Part shown: positions 48,496-58,587 of the stretch, piece after piece
How the letters are laid out: each line of letters opens with the position of its first letter
Position numbering within the stretch: position 1 is the stretch's first letter
From: Haemophilus sputorum CCUG 13788
GTDB taxonomy: Bacteria > Pseudomonadota > Gammaproteobacteria > Enterobacterales > Pasteurellaceae
Assembly: GCF_000238795.1 (NCBI RefSeq)
Contig: NZ_AFNK01000031.1
Location: 1-64,000 of the forward strand
Length of the DNA: 64,000 nucleotides
Direction: 5' to 3'
The notes under the pieces: model-generated
Databases searched by the model: none
What the model saw: the letters and a program-made list of their open reading frames with translations, nothing else
Told to the model about the DNA's origin: nothing
Position numbers and translations under genes: made by a program

Positions 48496-49101
48496 TTAGT
48501 GACCGCCGCAGCCACAACCGCCATGACCATGGTCATGATCGTGGTGATGGTGATGGTGGTGATGGCCACCGCCACAGCAGCTATGACCTTCTTCTTCATC
48601 GTGGTCATGACCACCACAGCCGCAGCCATGCTCGTGACCAGAGTGAATATGACCATGTGCAATTTCTTCGGTTGTTGCTTCACGGATGCCAACCACTTCC
48701 ACGGAGAATAATAATGATTGACCTGCTAACATATGGTTGCCATCAACAACAACTTCATCGCCTTCTACTGCAGTAATCACTACTGGTAATGGGCCAATGT
48801 CAGTATCTGCGATAAAACGCATGCCTACTTCTAAATCGTCCACACCCATGAAAACTTCTTTTGGTACACGTTGTACCATGTTTTCATTGTATTCGCCGTA
48901 GCCTTCTTCTGGGCTCACTTGCACTTCGAATGTTTCGCCAACTGCTTTGCCTTCTAATGCTTTTTCTAAACCTTCCACTAAGTTGTTATGACCGTGTAAG
49001 TATTCTAAAGGTTGATTTACTGGCGCTTCATCGACTAATACGCCATCTTGTGTACGAACTTGGTAAGCAATGCTTGGCACAAGGTTTTTTGCAATTTTCA
49101 T
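48496..49101 (-). CDS. slyD: FKBP-type peptidyl-prolyl isomerase SlyD
   Basis: A 201-residue folding helper. An FKBP domain (VDEAPVNQPLEYLHGHNNLV) with an inserted IF chaperone flap is followed by a metal-binding tail of about 50 residues containing an unbroken run of eight His, two vicinal Cys pairs and many Gly/Asp. In E. coli SlyD binds nickel through this tail and supports hydrogenase maturation. AGGATT-like spacing before the ATG is normal. Confidence 0.95.
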   Translation of the reverse strand: MKIAKNLVPSIAYQVRTQDGVLVDEAPVNQPLEYLHGHNNLVEGLEKALEGKAVGETFEVQVSPEEGYGEYNENMVQRVPKEVFMGVDDLEVGMRFIADTDIGPLPVVITAVEGDEVVVDGNHMLAGQSLLFSVEVVGIREATTEEIAHGHIHSGHEHGCGCGGHDHDEEEGHSCCGGGHHHHHHHHDHDHGHGGCGCGGH

Positions 49102-49200
49102 GTTGAATCCTTTATTGGGGTTAAAATCTTTCGCATTGTAACGGTTTAATGCAGATTTGCAAACGTTCAGTCAAAATCGACCGCTTGATGGTTGAAATAA

Positions 49201-50109
49201 TCAACCCAACACAATGCTTAAACTAAATAATAAATTAGTAATCAGCGCCAAACCTGCCATCTGCCCTAAAATAGGACGAAGTTCTGCAGGATTTTGATGA
49301 CGATAAACAAATAATGCGTGTTTTGCCAACAGGGGGGTGGCTAATAAGAATAGGTAGTTATACCAATGACGGAGCTCTGTTAAAGCAAAAACTAAATAAG
49401 AAAGCATTGCTACCACTAATAACGCCACATGGTATTTTCGTCCATTTGCTGAACCAATACGCACAATCAGCGTATTTTTGCCAGCTTTTCGGTCTTGCTC
49501 AATATCGCGTAAGTTATTGATATTCAATACAGCAACTGAAAGCAAACCACACCCCAATGCGGGTAAGAAAATTTGTGGTTTAATTTCATGCGCCTGTAAA
49601 TAAAACACGCCAATAACAGCGACAAAGCCAAAGAATATCAGCACAAACAAATCGCCTAAACCTAAATACCCATAGGCTTTTTTACCTACGGTATAAGTAA
49701 TAGCTGCCACAATCGAAATCGCACCAAGTGCTAAAAAGACAATCAAATCTTGAATCGACTCATAAGCATAAACCGTCAATAAGGCGCCAGATAAAAAGGA
49801 AAGAATCGAAAGTAAAATGACCGCTTGTTTAAGTTGCGCCCCCGTAATTGCGCCATGTTGAATCGCACGCAACGGCCCAATACGCTCAGCGGTGTCTGAA
49901 CCTTTCACGTGATCGCCATAATCATTGGCAAAATTCGATAACACTTGCAATAAAATCGTGGTGATAAATGCTAATAGTGTGGTAATTAAATCAAATTTTC
50001 CTGCCCAATAAGCTAAAGCAGAACCGATAATGATTGACGCCAACGCAAGCGGTAAAGTGCGTGGGCGAGCGGTCGTGAACCAGATAGAAAAAGCGCTGTT
50101 TTTGTTCAT
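49201..50109 (-). CDS. menA: 1,4-dihydroxy-2-naphthoate polyprenyltransferase
   Basis: The ATG at 50109 matches the family start better than the longer frame from 50136. The 302-residue UbiA-type membrane enzyme prenylates DHNA in menaquinone synthesis. The Asp-rich prenyl-diphosphate site is [14 protein letters not shown] and the second motif is [39 protein letters not shown] is typical of the N-terminus. Divergent from trmO. Confidence 0.94.
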   Translation of the reverse strand: MNKNSAFSIWFTTARPRTLPLALASIIIGSALAYWAGKFDLITTLLAFITTILLQVLSNFANDYGDHVKGSDTAERIGPLRAIQHGAITGAQLKQAVILLSILSFLSGALLTVYAYESIQDLIVFLALGAISIVAAITYTVGKKAYGYLGLGDLFVLIFFGFVAVIGVFYLQAHEIKPQIFLPALGCGLLSVAVLNINNLRDIEQDRKAGKNTLIVRIGSANGRKYHVALLVVAMLSYLVFALTELRHWYNYLFLLATPLLAKHALFVYRHQNPAELRPILGQMAGLALITNLLFSLSIVLG

Positions 50110-50170
50110 CTCATCTCTTTGGTTTAAAATAGTCAAAAATGAACCGTATCTTAACAGAAAAGCCCATACG

Positions 50171-50908
50171 ATGTTAGAACCTCTTACACTTCAGCCAATT
50201 GCGATTGTACATTCCCCTTATGATGAAAAATTCTCCGTGCCACGCCAACCCAATTTGGTTGCACAAGGAAAAGGCTTTATCCGCCTACTGCCGCCTTATA
50301 ATTCACCCGATGCAGTGCGTGGGTTAGAAGCCTTTAGCCATTTATGGCTTATTTTCCAATTTCATCAAATTCCTGAACGAGGCTGGCATGCAACCGTACG
50401 CCCTCCTCGCTTAGGGGGTAATCAGCGTATTGGGGTATTTGCCTCCCGTGCAACCCATCGCCCCAATCCCATTGGGCTTTCTAAGGTAAAATTAGAACGT
50501 ATTGAAATTGCTAATAGCGAAGTTTATCTACATTTAGGCAGTATCGATTTGGTTAACGGCACACCTATTTTAGATATTAAGCCTTATATCGCTTATGCAG
50601 ACAGCGAGCCTGATGCGCATTCTGGCTTTGCACAAGAAAAACCGCCTACACCACTTTCCGTTTCCTTTACAAAAGCCGCCCAGCAAGCGGTCGAAAATCT
50701 GCCACATTTTGCAAAATTCGGCATTGACGATCCGCTAAACTTTATTCGAGAGGTTATCGCCCAAGACCCTCGCCCAGCTTATCAGCAAGGCAAAAATTCC
50801 GAACGGATTTATGGCATGAATTTGGCTGGGTTAAACATTCGCTGGCAAATGGAAAAAGATGCTATTTGTAAAGCGATTGTAATAGAAATTAAAGATGGGA
50901 ACTTTTAA
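50171..50908 (+). CDS. trmO: tRNA (N6-threonylcarbamoyladenosine37-N6)-methyltransferase TrmO
   Basis: Start at 50171 ([21 protein letters not shown]); the open frame extends upstream but overlaps menA antisense. The 245-residue protein has the TrmO/YaeB beta-barrel with [20 protein letters not shown] and [12 protein letters not shown], the SAM-site signatures. It methylates t6A37 in tRNA-Thr. The C-terminal extension is as in E. coli TrmO. Gene also called tsaA or yaeB. Confidence 0.93.
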   Translation: MLEPLTLQPIAIVHSPYDEKFSVPRQPNLVAQGKGFIRLLPPYNSPDAVRGLEAFSHLWLIFQFHQIPERGWHATVRPPRLGGNQRIGVFASRATHRPNPIGLSKVKLERIEIANSEVYLHLGSIDLVNGTPILDIKPYIAYADSEPDAHSGFAQEKPPTPLSVSFTKAAQQAVENLPHFAKFGIDDPLNFIREVIAQDPRPAYQQGKNSERIYGMNLAGLNIRWQMEKDAICKAIVIEIKDGNF

Positions 50909-50961
50909 AGAACCAGAAACTCTAACTTGCCAGTTTTGTCCACAACTAAAGGGAAAAAATA

Positions 50962-51741
50962 ATGAAACCAAATCTAAAAAAATACTGGGCTGTTCTACCA
51001 CTAGCTATTGCAACACCATTTATGGTTCACGCAGAAGGACAAACCATTGGACATGTCTTTGAAGAACAAGCTAAAAATGATGACAACAAAACCGAGTTCC
51101 ATTTCAGTACTGATGTGACACGTGAAGTAGAACAAGATTCGATGCAAGCATCCCTATCTAGTCGGAAAGAAGGTAAATCGGTTAAAGAATTAAAATCCCA
51201 AGTTAACGAAAAACTCAACAAAGTGATGGATTTAATTAAACAATATCCATCGATTGAAGTCAGTAGCAATGGTATTCGCACTTACCCGACTTACTATACT
51301 CAAAAAAATGGTAAACGCCTGATTGAAAACTGGGTTGCAGAAGGCGAATTAGTATTAAAAAGTAAAGATTTAGAATCAATGGCAAAAGTATTAGATAACC
51401 TTGGAGATAATGCTTCCATTGACAATGTTTCATTTAGTGTATCGAAAGAAAAATTAGCTTCATTGGAAGATGAGATGACCTTAGAGATCATCCAACAATT
51501 CCAACACAAAGCTGAAGTGATTCAAAAAGGCTTAAATGCTAAAAAATACACGTTACAGAATGTTCGCTTAAATACGCCAAGCGATAGAGCAAGCTTTTCC
51601 GATGGTTACTACTTCGCAGAAGAACGAGCATTATCTAAAATGGCACTAAGTTCGGGAGATAAGACATCTGAGCCGATGATTCTCATCCCTGGCAAACAAA
51701 TTATTAAAGCGAGCGCAGACGGCTCAATTCAATTTGAATAA
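50962..51741 (+). CDS. Exported SIMPL (DUF541) domain protein
   Basis: A 259-residue protein with a signal peptide (MKPNLKKYWAVLPLAIATPF then MVHAEG) and a SIMPL/DUF541 domain: FHFSTDVTREVEQDSMQASL, a two-lysine helix region and SSNGIRTYPTYYTQKNGKR, with DGYYFAEERALSKMALSSG near the end. Family members are periplasmic or surface proteins, some linked to oxidative stress; no specific role can be given. AAAGGGA precedes the ATG and a hairpin terminator follows. Confidence 0.85.
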   Translation: MKPNLKKYWAVLPLAIATPFMVHAEGQTIGHVFEEQAKNDDNKTEFHFSTDVTREVEQDSMQASLSSRKEGKSVKELKSQVNEKLNKVMDLIKQYPSIEVSSNGIRTYPTYYTQKNGKRLIENWVAEGELVLKSKDLESMAKVLDNLGDNASIDNVSFSVSKEKLASLEDEMTLEIIQQFQHKAEVIQKGLNAKKYTLQNVRLNTPSDRASFSDGYYFAEERALSKMALSSGDKTSEPMILIPGKQIIKASADGSIQFE

Positions 51742-51750
51742 ACGAATCTG

Positions 51751-51777
51751 AATAACCTGCTCATAGCAGGTTATTTT
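51751..51777 (+). terminator. Terminator after the SIMPL-domain gene
   Basis: AATAACCTGC and GCAGGTTATT pair around TCATA and are followed by TT. Confidence 0.8.
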
Positions 51778-51853
51778 AGGTAAACAACTATTAAATAGCC
51801 AATCTTCCATGGCACATGATGGTGCCGATATTTTTTATTTTTAAGGAATCTAC

Positions 51854-52540
51854 ATGAAAAAATATTTCGCAGAATTTTTCGGAACATTTTGGTTAGTATT
51901 CGGTGGCTGTGGTAGTGCAGTTTTAGCTGCAGGCATCCCTGAATTAGGCATTGGTTATGCAGGTGTTTCATTAGCATTTGGTTTAACCGTATTAACCATG
52001 GCATATGCTGTAGGCCACATTTCTGGTGGTCACTTCAACCCAGCAGTTTCTATCGGTTTATTAGTAGGCGGACGCTTTAATGCAAAAGACTTACTTCCAT
52101 ACATTATTTCACAAGTTGCCGGTGCGATCGTAGCATCTGCAGTATTATATACGATTGCTTCAGGCGCTAACGGTTTTGATGTGACTGCAGGCTTTGCAAG
52201 CAACGGTTACGGTGAACACTCACCACATGGTTATTCTCTTGCTGCAGCATTCATTATTGAAGTAGTCTTAACAGCATTCTTCTTAATGATTATCATGGGT
52301 GCAACTGATAAACGTGCACCAGCAGGTTTAGCACCAATTGCTATCGGTTTAGGTTTAACTTTAATTCACTTAATTTCAATCCCTGTAACCAATACTTCTG
52401 TAAACCCAGCTCGTTCAACTGGCGTTGCATTATTCCAAGGTTCATGGGCAATTGAACAATTATGGTTATTCTGGGCCGCACCAATTTCTGGCGCAATCAT
52501 CGGTGCAATCGCATACCGTTTCATTGCAACAGAAAAATAA
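51854..52540 (+). CDS. aqpZ: Aquaporin Z
   Basis: A 228-residue water channel with six helices and two NPA boxes ([11 protein letters not shown] and SVNPARSTG). The selectivity-filter positions fit a water channel: His in LTLIHLIS and the Arg after the second NPA. The length matches E. coli AqpZ (231). AAGGAA precedes the ATG. Confidence 0.96.
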   Translation: MKKYFAEFFGTFWLVFGGCGSAVLAAGIPELGIGYAGVSLAFGLTVLTMAYAVGHISGGHFNPAVSIGLLVGGRFNAKDLLPYIISQVAGAIVASAVLYTIASGANGFDVTAGFASNGYGEHSPHGYSLAAAFIIEVVLTAFFLMIIMGATDKRAPAGLAPIAIGLGLTLIHLISIPVTNTSVNPARSTGVALFQGSWAIEQLWLFWAAPISGAIIGAIAYRFIATEK

Positions 52541-52555
52541 TCTCTCTAGTACATA

Positions 52556-52588
52556 TAAAAAATGCAACCTTCGGGTTGCATTTTTTGT
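52556..52588. terminator. Terminator between aqpZ and lyx
   Basis: AAAAAATGCAACC and GGTTGCATTTTTT with a TTCG loop; symmetrical A and T runs serve both converging genes. Confidence 0.9.
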
Positions 52589-52590
52589 TT

Positions 52591-54054
52591 CTACACCTCA
52601 TCAACTTGCTTTAATGCTTTTACCAAGCGTTGATAGCGTTGGTATTTTGCTTGATATGCCGCATAATGTTGAGCGTTTGGCACATATATGCTCATATCAT
52701 TCTCAAAAATTTGCTCATCTTGTGTCGCTGTGACACCTTGCATTGCCATTATCGCAGCACCTAAACAACCGGTTTCTTCTACATTAGGAATCTCTAAATG
52801 CATACCGCTTAAATCTGCCAACATTTGCATCCATACTGCTGACTTAGCCGGTCCACCAGTTACCCGTAATGTATCAGCATGAGGAAAGCGAATACGCATT
52901 CGTTCTAAATGTGTCATCAAACTAAACAGCACCCCTTCACAAATCGCTTGTAATAAATGCGCTTGGGTATGATGCGCTTGCATTCCATAAAAAGCGGCTT
53001 GCATGCCAAGGCCTGCATTCGAACCATATAAGAAAGGAACAAACAATACTGAACTTGCAGCAGCTGGAAGGGCTGCGATTTGCTCATTCAATTGTTGATA
53101 ACTGACATTTGCCCACTGCTTTAAGAACCATTCCAAATTACCGGCTGATGTTGGACTTGCCTCATGCACAATAAACTGACCTGCTTTAGCATATTTGCCA
53201 TAGACAAATGGTAACGTTTGGCTTTCGTCGATATGATCAGTAATGCCACTTACCACTGACCAAGTCCCTAACACAACATTCAGTTTAGTTTCATCAGTAA
53301 GCCCTGCACAATAGGCTGTAGAAACCACATCAAACAGCCCGCCGACAACTGGCGTTCCAACAACTAGCCCTGTTAATTTAGCGGCATTCTCTGTGACAAA
53401 TCCAGCCACTTGATTCGGTGCAATTACAGGCGGTAGTTTTTCAAGAATATTTTGCAAACCTAATTTTTCTGCAAGCTGTTCGTCATATTTCCCTGTTTGC
53501 ATATTATAAAGATTGCTCTCGGAAATATTCGTTTCTTCGCAATATAACTCGCCTGTTAGACAAAAACGCAAATAATCATGTGACATCAACACTGCGCCAA
53601 TATTGCTGTAACGCTCAGGCTCATGTTCTTTCAGCCAACGAAGGATTGAAACAGGATGCCCTGTCCAAAGCGTTTGGCGGGTAATCGGATAAAGTGCTTG
53701 CGGAATGCCTTCTTCTTGCCATTGTTTGACAATATGTAATGCTCGTTGATCAGACGAGGTAATTGCTCGTCCAAGCGGTTTATGTTGTTTATCTAATAAA
53801 AAAGCGCCTTTACCTTGTGCAGAAATGCCAACGCCCTTAATTGCGGTTGCCGCAATATGACTTTGTGCAATCACCTGTTTAACTACCTTCGCACAAACCT
53901 GCCAAAGCGCTTCCATTTCTCGTTCAGCATACCCTGCTTGTTCACTCAGCACAGAAACATTTTCTCGCGCTAAACTTACTACTTCGCCGCTCTCACTAAT
54001 AAGCGCTGCTTTAATAAAAGTGCCGCCACAATCAATGCCAAGGTAGTAATTCAT
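52591..54054 (-). CDS. lyx: L-xylulose kinase (FGGY family)
   Basis: A 487-residue FGGY carbohydrate kinase: N-terminal phosphate loop YYLGIDCGGTFIKAAL, and the C-terminal FGGY ATP-site region (ICEGVLFSLMTHLERM, RVTGGPAKSAVWMQMLADL). It phosphorylates L-xylulose, the product of the upstream dehydrogenase and decarboxylation pathway. It is last in the yiaKLMNO-lyx run. Downstream comes the convergent aqpZ, not the epimerase and decarboxylase genes usually nearby. Confidence 0.9.
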   Translation of the reverse strand: MNYYLGIDCGGTFIKAALISESGEVVSLARENVSVLSEQAGYAEREMEALWQVCAKVVKQVIAQSHIAATAIKGVGISAQGKGAFLLDKQHKPLGRAITSSDQRALHIVKQWQEEGIPQALYPITRQTLWTGHPVSILRWLKEHEPERYSNIGAVLMSHDYLRFCLTGELYCEETNISESNLYNMQTGKYDEQLAEKLGLQNILEKLPPVIAPNQVAGFVTENAAKLTGLVVGTPVVGGLFDVVSTAYCAGLTDETKLNVVLGTWSVVSGITDHIDESQTLPFVYGKYAKAGQFIVHEASPTSAGNLEWFLKQWANVSYQQLNEQIAALPAAASSVLFVPFLYGSNAGLGMQAAFYGMQAHHTQAHLLQAICEGVLFSLMTHLERMRIRFPHADTLRVTGGPAKSAVWMQMLADLSGMHLEIPNVEETGCLGAAIMAMQGVTATQDEQIFENDMSIYVPNAQHYAAYQAKYQRYQRLVKALKQVDEV

Positions 54055-54071
54055 TTCTTGCTCCTAAAAAA

Positions 54072-54116
54072 CAAGCGGTGAAATTTTGCAAAAAATTTGC
54101 GAAATTCAACCGCTTG
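54072..54116. repeat. Inverted uptake-sequence pair between yiaO and lyx
   Basis: CAAGCGGTGAAATTTTGC faces GCGAAATTCAACCGCTTG. It lies in the intercistronic gap of one transcript and could act as a weak terminator or a processing hairpin that lowers lyx expression. Confidence 0.7.
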
Positions 54117-54124
54117 CTAACACT

Positions 54125-55111
54125 TTATTGTGCTAATGCATCTACTTGTTTAAGTAGGGCATCACCATGTTTTTCTACGAAACTTTTACGCACTTGCTCT
54201 GCAATAACAGCTTGGAACGGTTGAGTATCGACTTTCTCGATGATTTCAATACCTTGTTTTTGCAAGTTCGTAATTATTTCTTTTTCATTTTTCACGTTCA
54301 AATCACGCTGATATTGTCCTGCTTCTTTTGCAGCCTCTATCATTGCGTTTTGTAACTCTGGACTAAGTGCATCAAACTTCGCTTTGTTCATAACCACAAT
54401 TAACGGGGTATAACCGTGGTTGGTCAAGCTCAAATATTTTTGTACTTCATAAAGTTTAGAAGACCAGAAAATACCGATTGGATGTTCTTGAGCATCTACT
54501 GCTCGAGTTTCTAATGCTGTATAAAGCTCTGCTAATGGCATTGGTACCGGATTAGCACCTAATAATTTAAATGCTTCAATGTACATAGGGTTTTGGTTAG
54601 TACGTACTTTTAAGCCTTTAATATCTTCCGGTTTTGTTACTGGATGTTTAGAGTTTGAAAACGCACGGAAACCAACATCCCAGAATGCTAAGCCTTTTAA
54701 GCCTTGTGCTTCAAGATCTTTTAATAAACCTTGACCAATCTCACCGTCTAGTACTTTGTAAACATGTGCGCGATCTTTAAAAATAAACGGAATATCGATC
54801 ACATTTAATTTTGGTTCTAAACCAGTAAAGTTTGGCGAACCTGACATTTCTAAATCAATAGTACCACCGCGCACACCGCTAATCATAGTTTGAGCATTAC
54901 CCAAAGTGCTATCTGGGAAAAGCTTAAGTTTAATTTCCCCTTTTGTTTTTTCATTGAGTAATTCGTTGAATTTTTTTGCCGCTAAATGTTGGCTATCTGT
55001 ACGCGGTGCTTCATAACCAAAGCGTAATGATACTTCAGCATTCGCATTTGCGATCATCATACTCATTCCAGCAACAAGAGCACTTAAAGTTTTTAAATTG
55101 AATAATTTCAT
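54125..55111 (-). CDS. yiaO: TRAP transporter substrate-binding protein
   Basis: A 328-residue DctP-family periplasmic binding protein. The signal peptide ends near residue 25 (ANANAEV). VSLRFGYEAPRTDSQHLAA and LKVRTNQNPMYIEAFKLLGA contain the conserved Arg that binds the substrate carboxylate. In E. coli YiaMNO imports 2,3-diketo-L-gulonate, and the neighbours here support the same kind of substrate. Confidence 0.92.
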   Translation of the reverse strand: MKLFNLKTLSALVAGMSMMIANANAEVSLRFGYEAPRTDSQHLAAKKFNELLNEKTKGEIKLKLFPDSTLGNAQTMISGVRGGTIDLEMSGSPNFTGLEPKLNVIDIPFIFKDRAHVYKVLDGEIGQGLLKDLEAQGLKGLAFWDVGFRAFSNSKHPVTKPEDIKGLKVRTNQNPMYIEAFKLLGANPVPMPLAELYTALETRAVDAQEHPIGIFWSSKLYEVQKYLSLTNHGYTPLIVVMNKAKFDALSPELQNAMIEAAKEAGQYQRDLNVKNEKEIITNLQKQGIEIIEKVDTQPFQAVIAEQVRKSFVEKHGDALLKQVDALAQ

Positions 55112-55139
55112 CGTAATTTCCTCATAGGGTTAAGAAACG

Positions 55140-56417
55140 TTAGCTAATCCATTGTAATGGCACCAAAATTAATTCGGGTACAAACACAAAGGCAAGTAAC
55201 AACATAATCATCATGATTAAATAAGGGAAAACACCTTTTGCTGCTTGATCAAACGGAAGTTTGGATACTCCAGTAATCACATTCAACACGTTGCCTACTG
55301 GCGGTGTAATTAAACCTATTGATGTATTTAAGATAAAGAGGACGCCGAAATAAACGGGATCAATTCCTGCTTCTTCAATCAGTGGCATCAATACTGGGGT
55401 CAGAATTAGCACTGTTGGCGTTAAATCCATGACCATTCCGATAATAAAGACCGCAAGCATAATCACTAATAATAAGGTTGTTGGATGCGCGATTAACGGC
55501 TCAAGCAATTCAGTTAACATGATTGGTAATTCTGCGACAGTAATAAGCCAACCTGTTACATTTGCCGCAGCGACTAAGAACATAACTACTGCTGTTGTTT
55601 TTGCTGCTGCTAAAAAGACTTTATAAAGATCTTTAACTTTTAACTCACGATAAACAAAGAGAGAAACAATAAGTGCATATGCCGTTGCTACTGCCCCTGC
55701 TTCAGTCGGCGTAAAGATACCTGAGCGGAAACCACCGATAATAATTACCGGTAATAACAATGCCCAAATACTGTTTTTAAATGATATGCAAAGCTCTTGT
55801 TTGGTAACTTTAGAGAATGTCATTAAATTTAAGCGTTTAGCCTGCCACCACCATAACAGTGCCAAGCAAAGCCCCATCATTATTCCAGGGAAAATACCCG
55901 CCAAGAAAAGTTTAGTAATCGAAACACCACTTGCCACACCAAAGACAATAAATGGGATAGAAGGTGGAATAATTGGGGCAATAATACCAGCTGTACCAAT
56001 TAAGCCTGCGGAGCGATCAAGTGGATAACCCGTCGTTTTCATCATCGGTAATAGCATTGCTGCTACAGCTGCGGTATCAGCTACTGCTGAACCAGAAAGA
56101 CTAGCCATAATCATTGCTGCTAAAATGGCTACAAAACCTAATCCGCCACGTTTATGGCCAACTAGTTTCATTGGTAAGTCAATAATCCGTTTGGATAGCC
56201 CACCTTCATTCATGACCTCACCAGCAAGAATAAAGAATGGAATCGCCATAAGTGAAAAACTATCTGCTCCGCTAACAATTTGTTGCGCTAAAATTTGTGC
56301 ATCAAATAAATCTAAGTGCAGCATTAACGCAACACCGCAAATCAATAACGCAAAAGCGACTGGAACACCAAGGAGAATTGCACCTAATAAAACAGAAAGA
56401 AAAATAACCACTGTCAT
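55140..56417 (-). CDS. yiaN: TRAP transporter large permease (DctM type)
   Basis: A 425-residue membrane protein with about 12 helices: ILLGVPVAFALLICGVALML, SLSGSAVADTAAVAAMLLPM and GIIAPIIPPSIPFIVFGVAS are DctM signatures. It uses a sodium gradient to move substrate delivered by YiaO. It overlaps yiaM by 4 bases. Confidence 0.94.
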   Translation of the reverse strand: MTVVIFLSVLLGAILLGVPVAFALLICGVALMLHLDLFDAQILAQQIVSGADSFSLMAIPFFILAGEVMNEGGLSKRIIDLPMKLVGHKRGGLGFVAILAAMIMASLSGSAVADTAAVAAMLLPMMKTTGYPLDRSAGLIGTAGIIAPIIPPSIPFIVFGVASGVSITKLFLAGIFPGIMMGLCLALLWWWQAKRLNLMTFSKVTKQELCISFKNSIWALLLPVIIIGGFRSGIFTPTEAGAVATAYALIVSLFVYRELKVKDLYKVFLAAAKTTAVVMFLVAAANVTGWLITVAELPIMLTELLEPLIAHPTTLLLVIMLAVFIIGMVMDLTPTVLILTPVLMPLIEEAGIDPVYFGVLFILNTSIGLITPPVGNVLNVITGVSKLPFDQAAKGVFPYLIMMIMLLLAFVFVPELILVPLQWIS

Positions 56418-56896
56418 ATTGTTTCTCCTTTAGCAAGTATCACGCATCCGCTAAAAATTCTGGCAATCAACAAGAGTCCGATTAGCCCACCTGCAACCAC
56501 GCTCGCTAAATAAGTAATGCCTTGTGGTAAACCTGAAATTGGCGCTAAGTTATTTAAGTTAAGTTGAAACTGAATCCAGCTACCTGAAACGATGAGATAG
56601 CAACAAAATAGCATCATACCATCAGTCAATAATCGTAATACTGACTGCCCACAAGCAGATAATTTTTCTACGAACACATTTACACTAACATGTTGTCTTT
56701 CATTAAATGCCAACACCGCACCTAAAAAAGTTAGCCAAACAAACAAATATCGAGACACTTCTTCAGTGACACTAATGCTGCTATTAAAGCCATAGCGCAA
56801 CACAACATTTAAGAAAACCAAAATAGACATAATGGCTAAAATGGCAACACAAATACCTTCTAACAACTTGCCAATTAACTGGGCAAAAGCTTTCAT
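56414..56896 (-). CDS. yiaM: TRAP transporter small permease (DctQ type)
   Basis: A 160-residue protein with four helices; VSRYLFVWLTFLGAVLAFNE and the following ERQHVSVNVF are the conserved DctQ region. It partners YiaN. Its start overlaps the yiaL stop by one base (TAATG) and its end overlaps yiaN by 4 bases. Confidence 0.92.
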   Translation of the reverse strand: MKAFAQLIGKLLEGICVAILAIMSILVFLNVVLRYGFNSSISVTEEVSRYLFVWLTFLGAVLAFNERQHVSVNVFVEKLSACGQSVLRLLTDGMMLFCCYLIVSGSWIQFQLNLNNLAPISGLPQGITYLASVVAGGLIGLLLIARIFSGCVILAKGETI

Positions 56897-57366
56897 TATT
56901 CTGCCTCCAACTCACTTAATGCGATTTTCACTACGATTTTACGAATACTTTCCGTACCATCAAAAATAGCGGTGCGATGAGCATCTTCAGGAAAAAACAC
57001 GGCAAAATTACCTGGTAAACAATGAAATTCGTTTTCGCCAGAAACCTCTGCATAATATTGAATATCACGTTCTGGCGAGTAAACTTGAGCAATTGGGTTA
57101 TTTCCAAAATCAGGCGCAACCGCCATAATTTCTTTACCTTTATGCAGATATTGCACATCCAAATAATTACGGTGGACTTCAGGCTGAAATGCCACTTTAG
57201 CTTGAGTGGTTAAATCCAATACTTGGACAAAAATTGCCCGTCCTTTAAGTTCATATACACCCGCCTCCATCTTCTCAAAATCTGTTTGTTTGAGATAATC
57301 CAAAGCAAACTGAATCGCCTTTGGATAATGTGCTGGTTGATAATTTGCGATATGACCGAAATACAT
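56896..57366 (-). CDS. yiaL: YhcH/YjgK/YiaL family cupin
   Basis: A 156-residue beta-jelly-roll protein of the DUF386 family (GRAIFVQVLDLTTQAKVAFQ, EVHRNYLDVQYLHKGKEIM, FFPEDAHRTAI with candidate metal-binding His and Glu). Family members accompany sugar-acid and sialic acid pathways and may act as anomerases. The exact reaction is unknown. Confidence 0.88.
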   Translation of the reverse strand: MYFGHIANYQPAHYPKAIQFALDYLKQTDFEKMEAGVYELKGRAIFVQVLDLTTQAKVAFQPEVHRNYLDVQYLHKGKEIMAVAPDFGNNPIAQVYSPERDIQYYAEVSGENEFHCLPGNFAVFFPEDAHRTAIFDGTESIRKIVVKIALSELEAE

Positions 57367-57414
57367 GACCGCCCCCTTTGCATTATTTTCTCTAAATTTG
57401 ACCGCTTGTTAGGC

Positions 57415-58419
57415 TTATAACGCTTTTAATTTTGCCCAAACTGATTCATCGACTGGAATGCCATTTGCATGATGGTCGGCTTCAACAGCAATCTGTTTAT
57501 GCCCTGGCAAACGTACTGGCTGTGCTGGATTAGATGGCTCTGCAGACGTTACATAATCCATAATACGTTTTAATTTTTCTTCTTTGGTTTTACCATCAAT
57601 TAAACGATTTACCTTAATGGCAATAAAAATTTGCGACATACCAAATTCATCACTTTTATCTTCAGTAATTGCTGCCGTAGAATCCCCATTGGCTAAAAGT
57701 GTTGCAATCATATCTAACACGATTGATAAACCTGAGCCTTTCCAAAATCCCATCGGCATCAAGCGGCGATTTTTCTCAACAACACTTGGGTTGCGTGTTG
57801 GATTACCTTCATCATCAAATCCCGCATCCACTGCTGTTTGTCTGCCTTGTAGGCGGTGAATTTCTAATTGACCATAAGAGAACATCGAACAAGACATATC
57901 TACCATTGTAATCGGCGTTGTAGGTACAGCAATAACGAACGGGTTTGTACCGATTCTTGGTTGTTTTGCCCCCCAAGGTGGCATAGCTGCTAATGCATTT
58001 GTCCAACAAATCCCTACAAAACCTTTTTCTGCTGCTTGTTGCCCATAGGTGCCGCCGCGCATCCAGTGATTTGCATTACGAAGTGCGACTACGCCAATAC
58101 CGTGTTCACGCGCAATCTCCATTGCTCTATCCATCATTTTTTTTGCGGTTAAATTACCAATTGATTGATGAGCATCCCACTGTTCAATTGCGCCAAGTGA
58201 TAAAACCTTCGTGGGTTCAGCATCTGGAATGACATCACCATTTTCTAACTGTTGAATAAAACGTGGAAAACGGTTAACGCCATGCGAATAAATACCCGCT
58301 TGCGTCGTATCCGCAAACACAGTCGCACACGCCTCTGCAGTTTCTTCTTTTACTTTTCGTGCTAGCAAGACTCGTTTAAATTCTGCTTTTAATGCCTCAT
58401 ACGAAACCCGAATAGTCAT
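57415..58419 (-). CDS. yiaK: 2,3-diketo-L-gulonate reductase
   Basis: Start at ATG 58419, with GAGGAG 5 bases upstream; a GTG two codons earlier is less likely. The 334-residue LDH2/MDH2-type NAD(P)H oxidoreductase aligns with E. coli YiaK/DlgD throughout ([51 protein letters not shown] with the catalytic His). It reduces 2,3-diketo-L-gulonate to 3-keto-L-gulonate. First gene of the cluster. Confidence 0.93.
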   Translation of the reverse strand: MTIRVSYEALKAEFKRVLLARKVKEETAEACATVFADTTQAGIYSHGVNRFPRFIQQLENGDVIPDAEPTKVLSLGAIEQWDAHQSIGNLTAKKMMDRAMEIAREHGIGVVALRNANHWMRGGTYGQQAAEKGFVGICWTNALAAMPPWGAKQPRIGTNPFVIAVPTTPITMVDMSCSMFSYGQLEIHRLQGRQTAVDAGFDDEGNPTRNPSVVEKNRRLMPMGFWKGSGLSIVLDMIATLLANGDSTAAITEDKSDEFGMSQIFIAIKVNRLIDGKTKEEKLKRIMDYVTSAEPSNPAQPVRLPGHKQIAVEADHHANGIPVDESVWAKLKAL

Positions 58420-58450
58420 AATCACTCCTCATGCTTAAATTTCATATTAC

Positions 58451-58463
58451 GAAATATCATTTC
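58451..58463. promoter_or_regulatory. Palindrome GAAATATCATTTC, possible YiaJ operator
   Basis: A 5-bp half-site GAAAT / ATTTC with a 3-base spacer lies 32 bases upstream of yiaK, where an IclR-family repressor could bind. A/T-rich, so chance is possible. Confidence 0.3.
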
Positions 58464-58515
58464 ATATTTTGCATATTAGTCGGTTATGATAATGCCGTTA
58501 AGTAGCGGAATAAAA

Positions 58516-58537
58516 AGTTGTGAAGCAGATCACAAAT
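58516..58537. promoter_or_regulatory. CRP site 1 in the yiaK-yiaJ intergenic region
   Basis: The core TGTGA-AGCAGA-TCACA (58519-58534) is a perfect consensus. It lies about 107 bases upstream of yiaK and 61 upstream of yiaJ. Confidence 0.85.
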
Positions 58538-58547
58538 TAAAACGATA

Positions 58548-58569
58548 AAATGTGAATTAGATCACATTT
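58548..58569. promoter_or_regulatory. CRP site 2 in the yiaK-yiaJ intergenic region
   Basis: The core TGTGA-ATTAGA-TCACA (58551-58566) is a perfect consensus, centred exactly 32 bases from site 1, close to three helical turns. It nearly abuts the yiaJ ribosome site and may affect yiaJ negatively. Confidence 0.85.
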
Positions 58570-58587
58570 TGTTTTCAGGAGACGAGC

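Noticed and set aside
48429-48776. His/Arg-rich frame opposite slyD
   Set aside because: It is the complement of the SlyD metal-binding tail; composition explains it.
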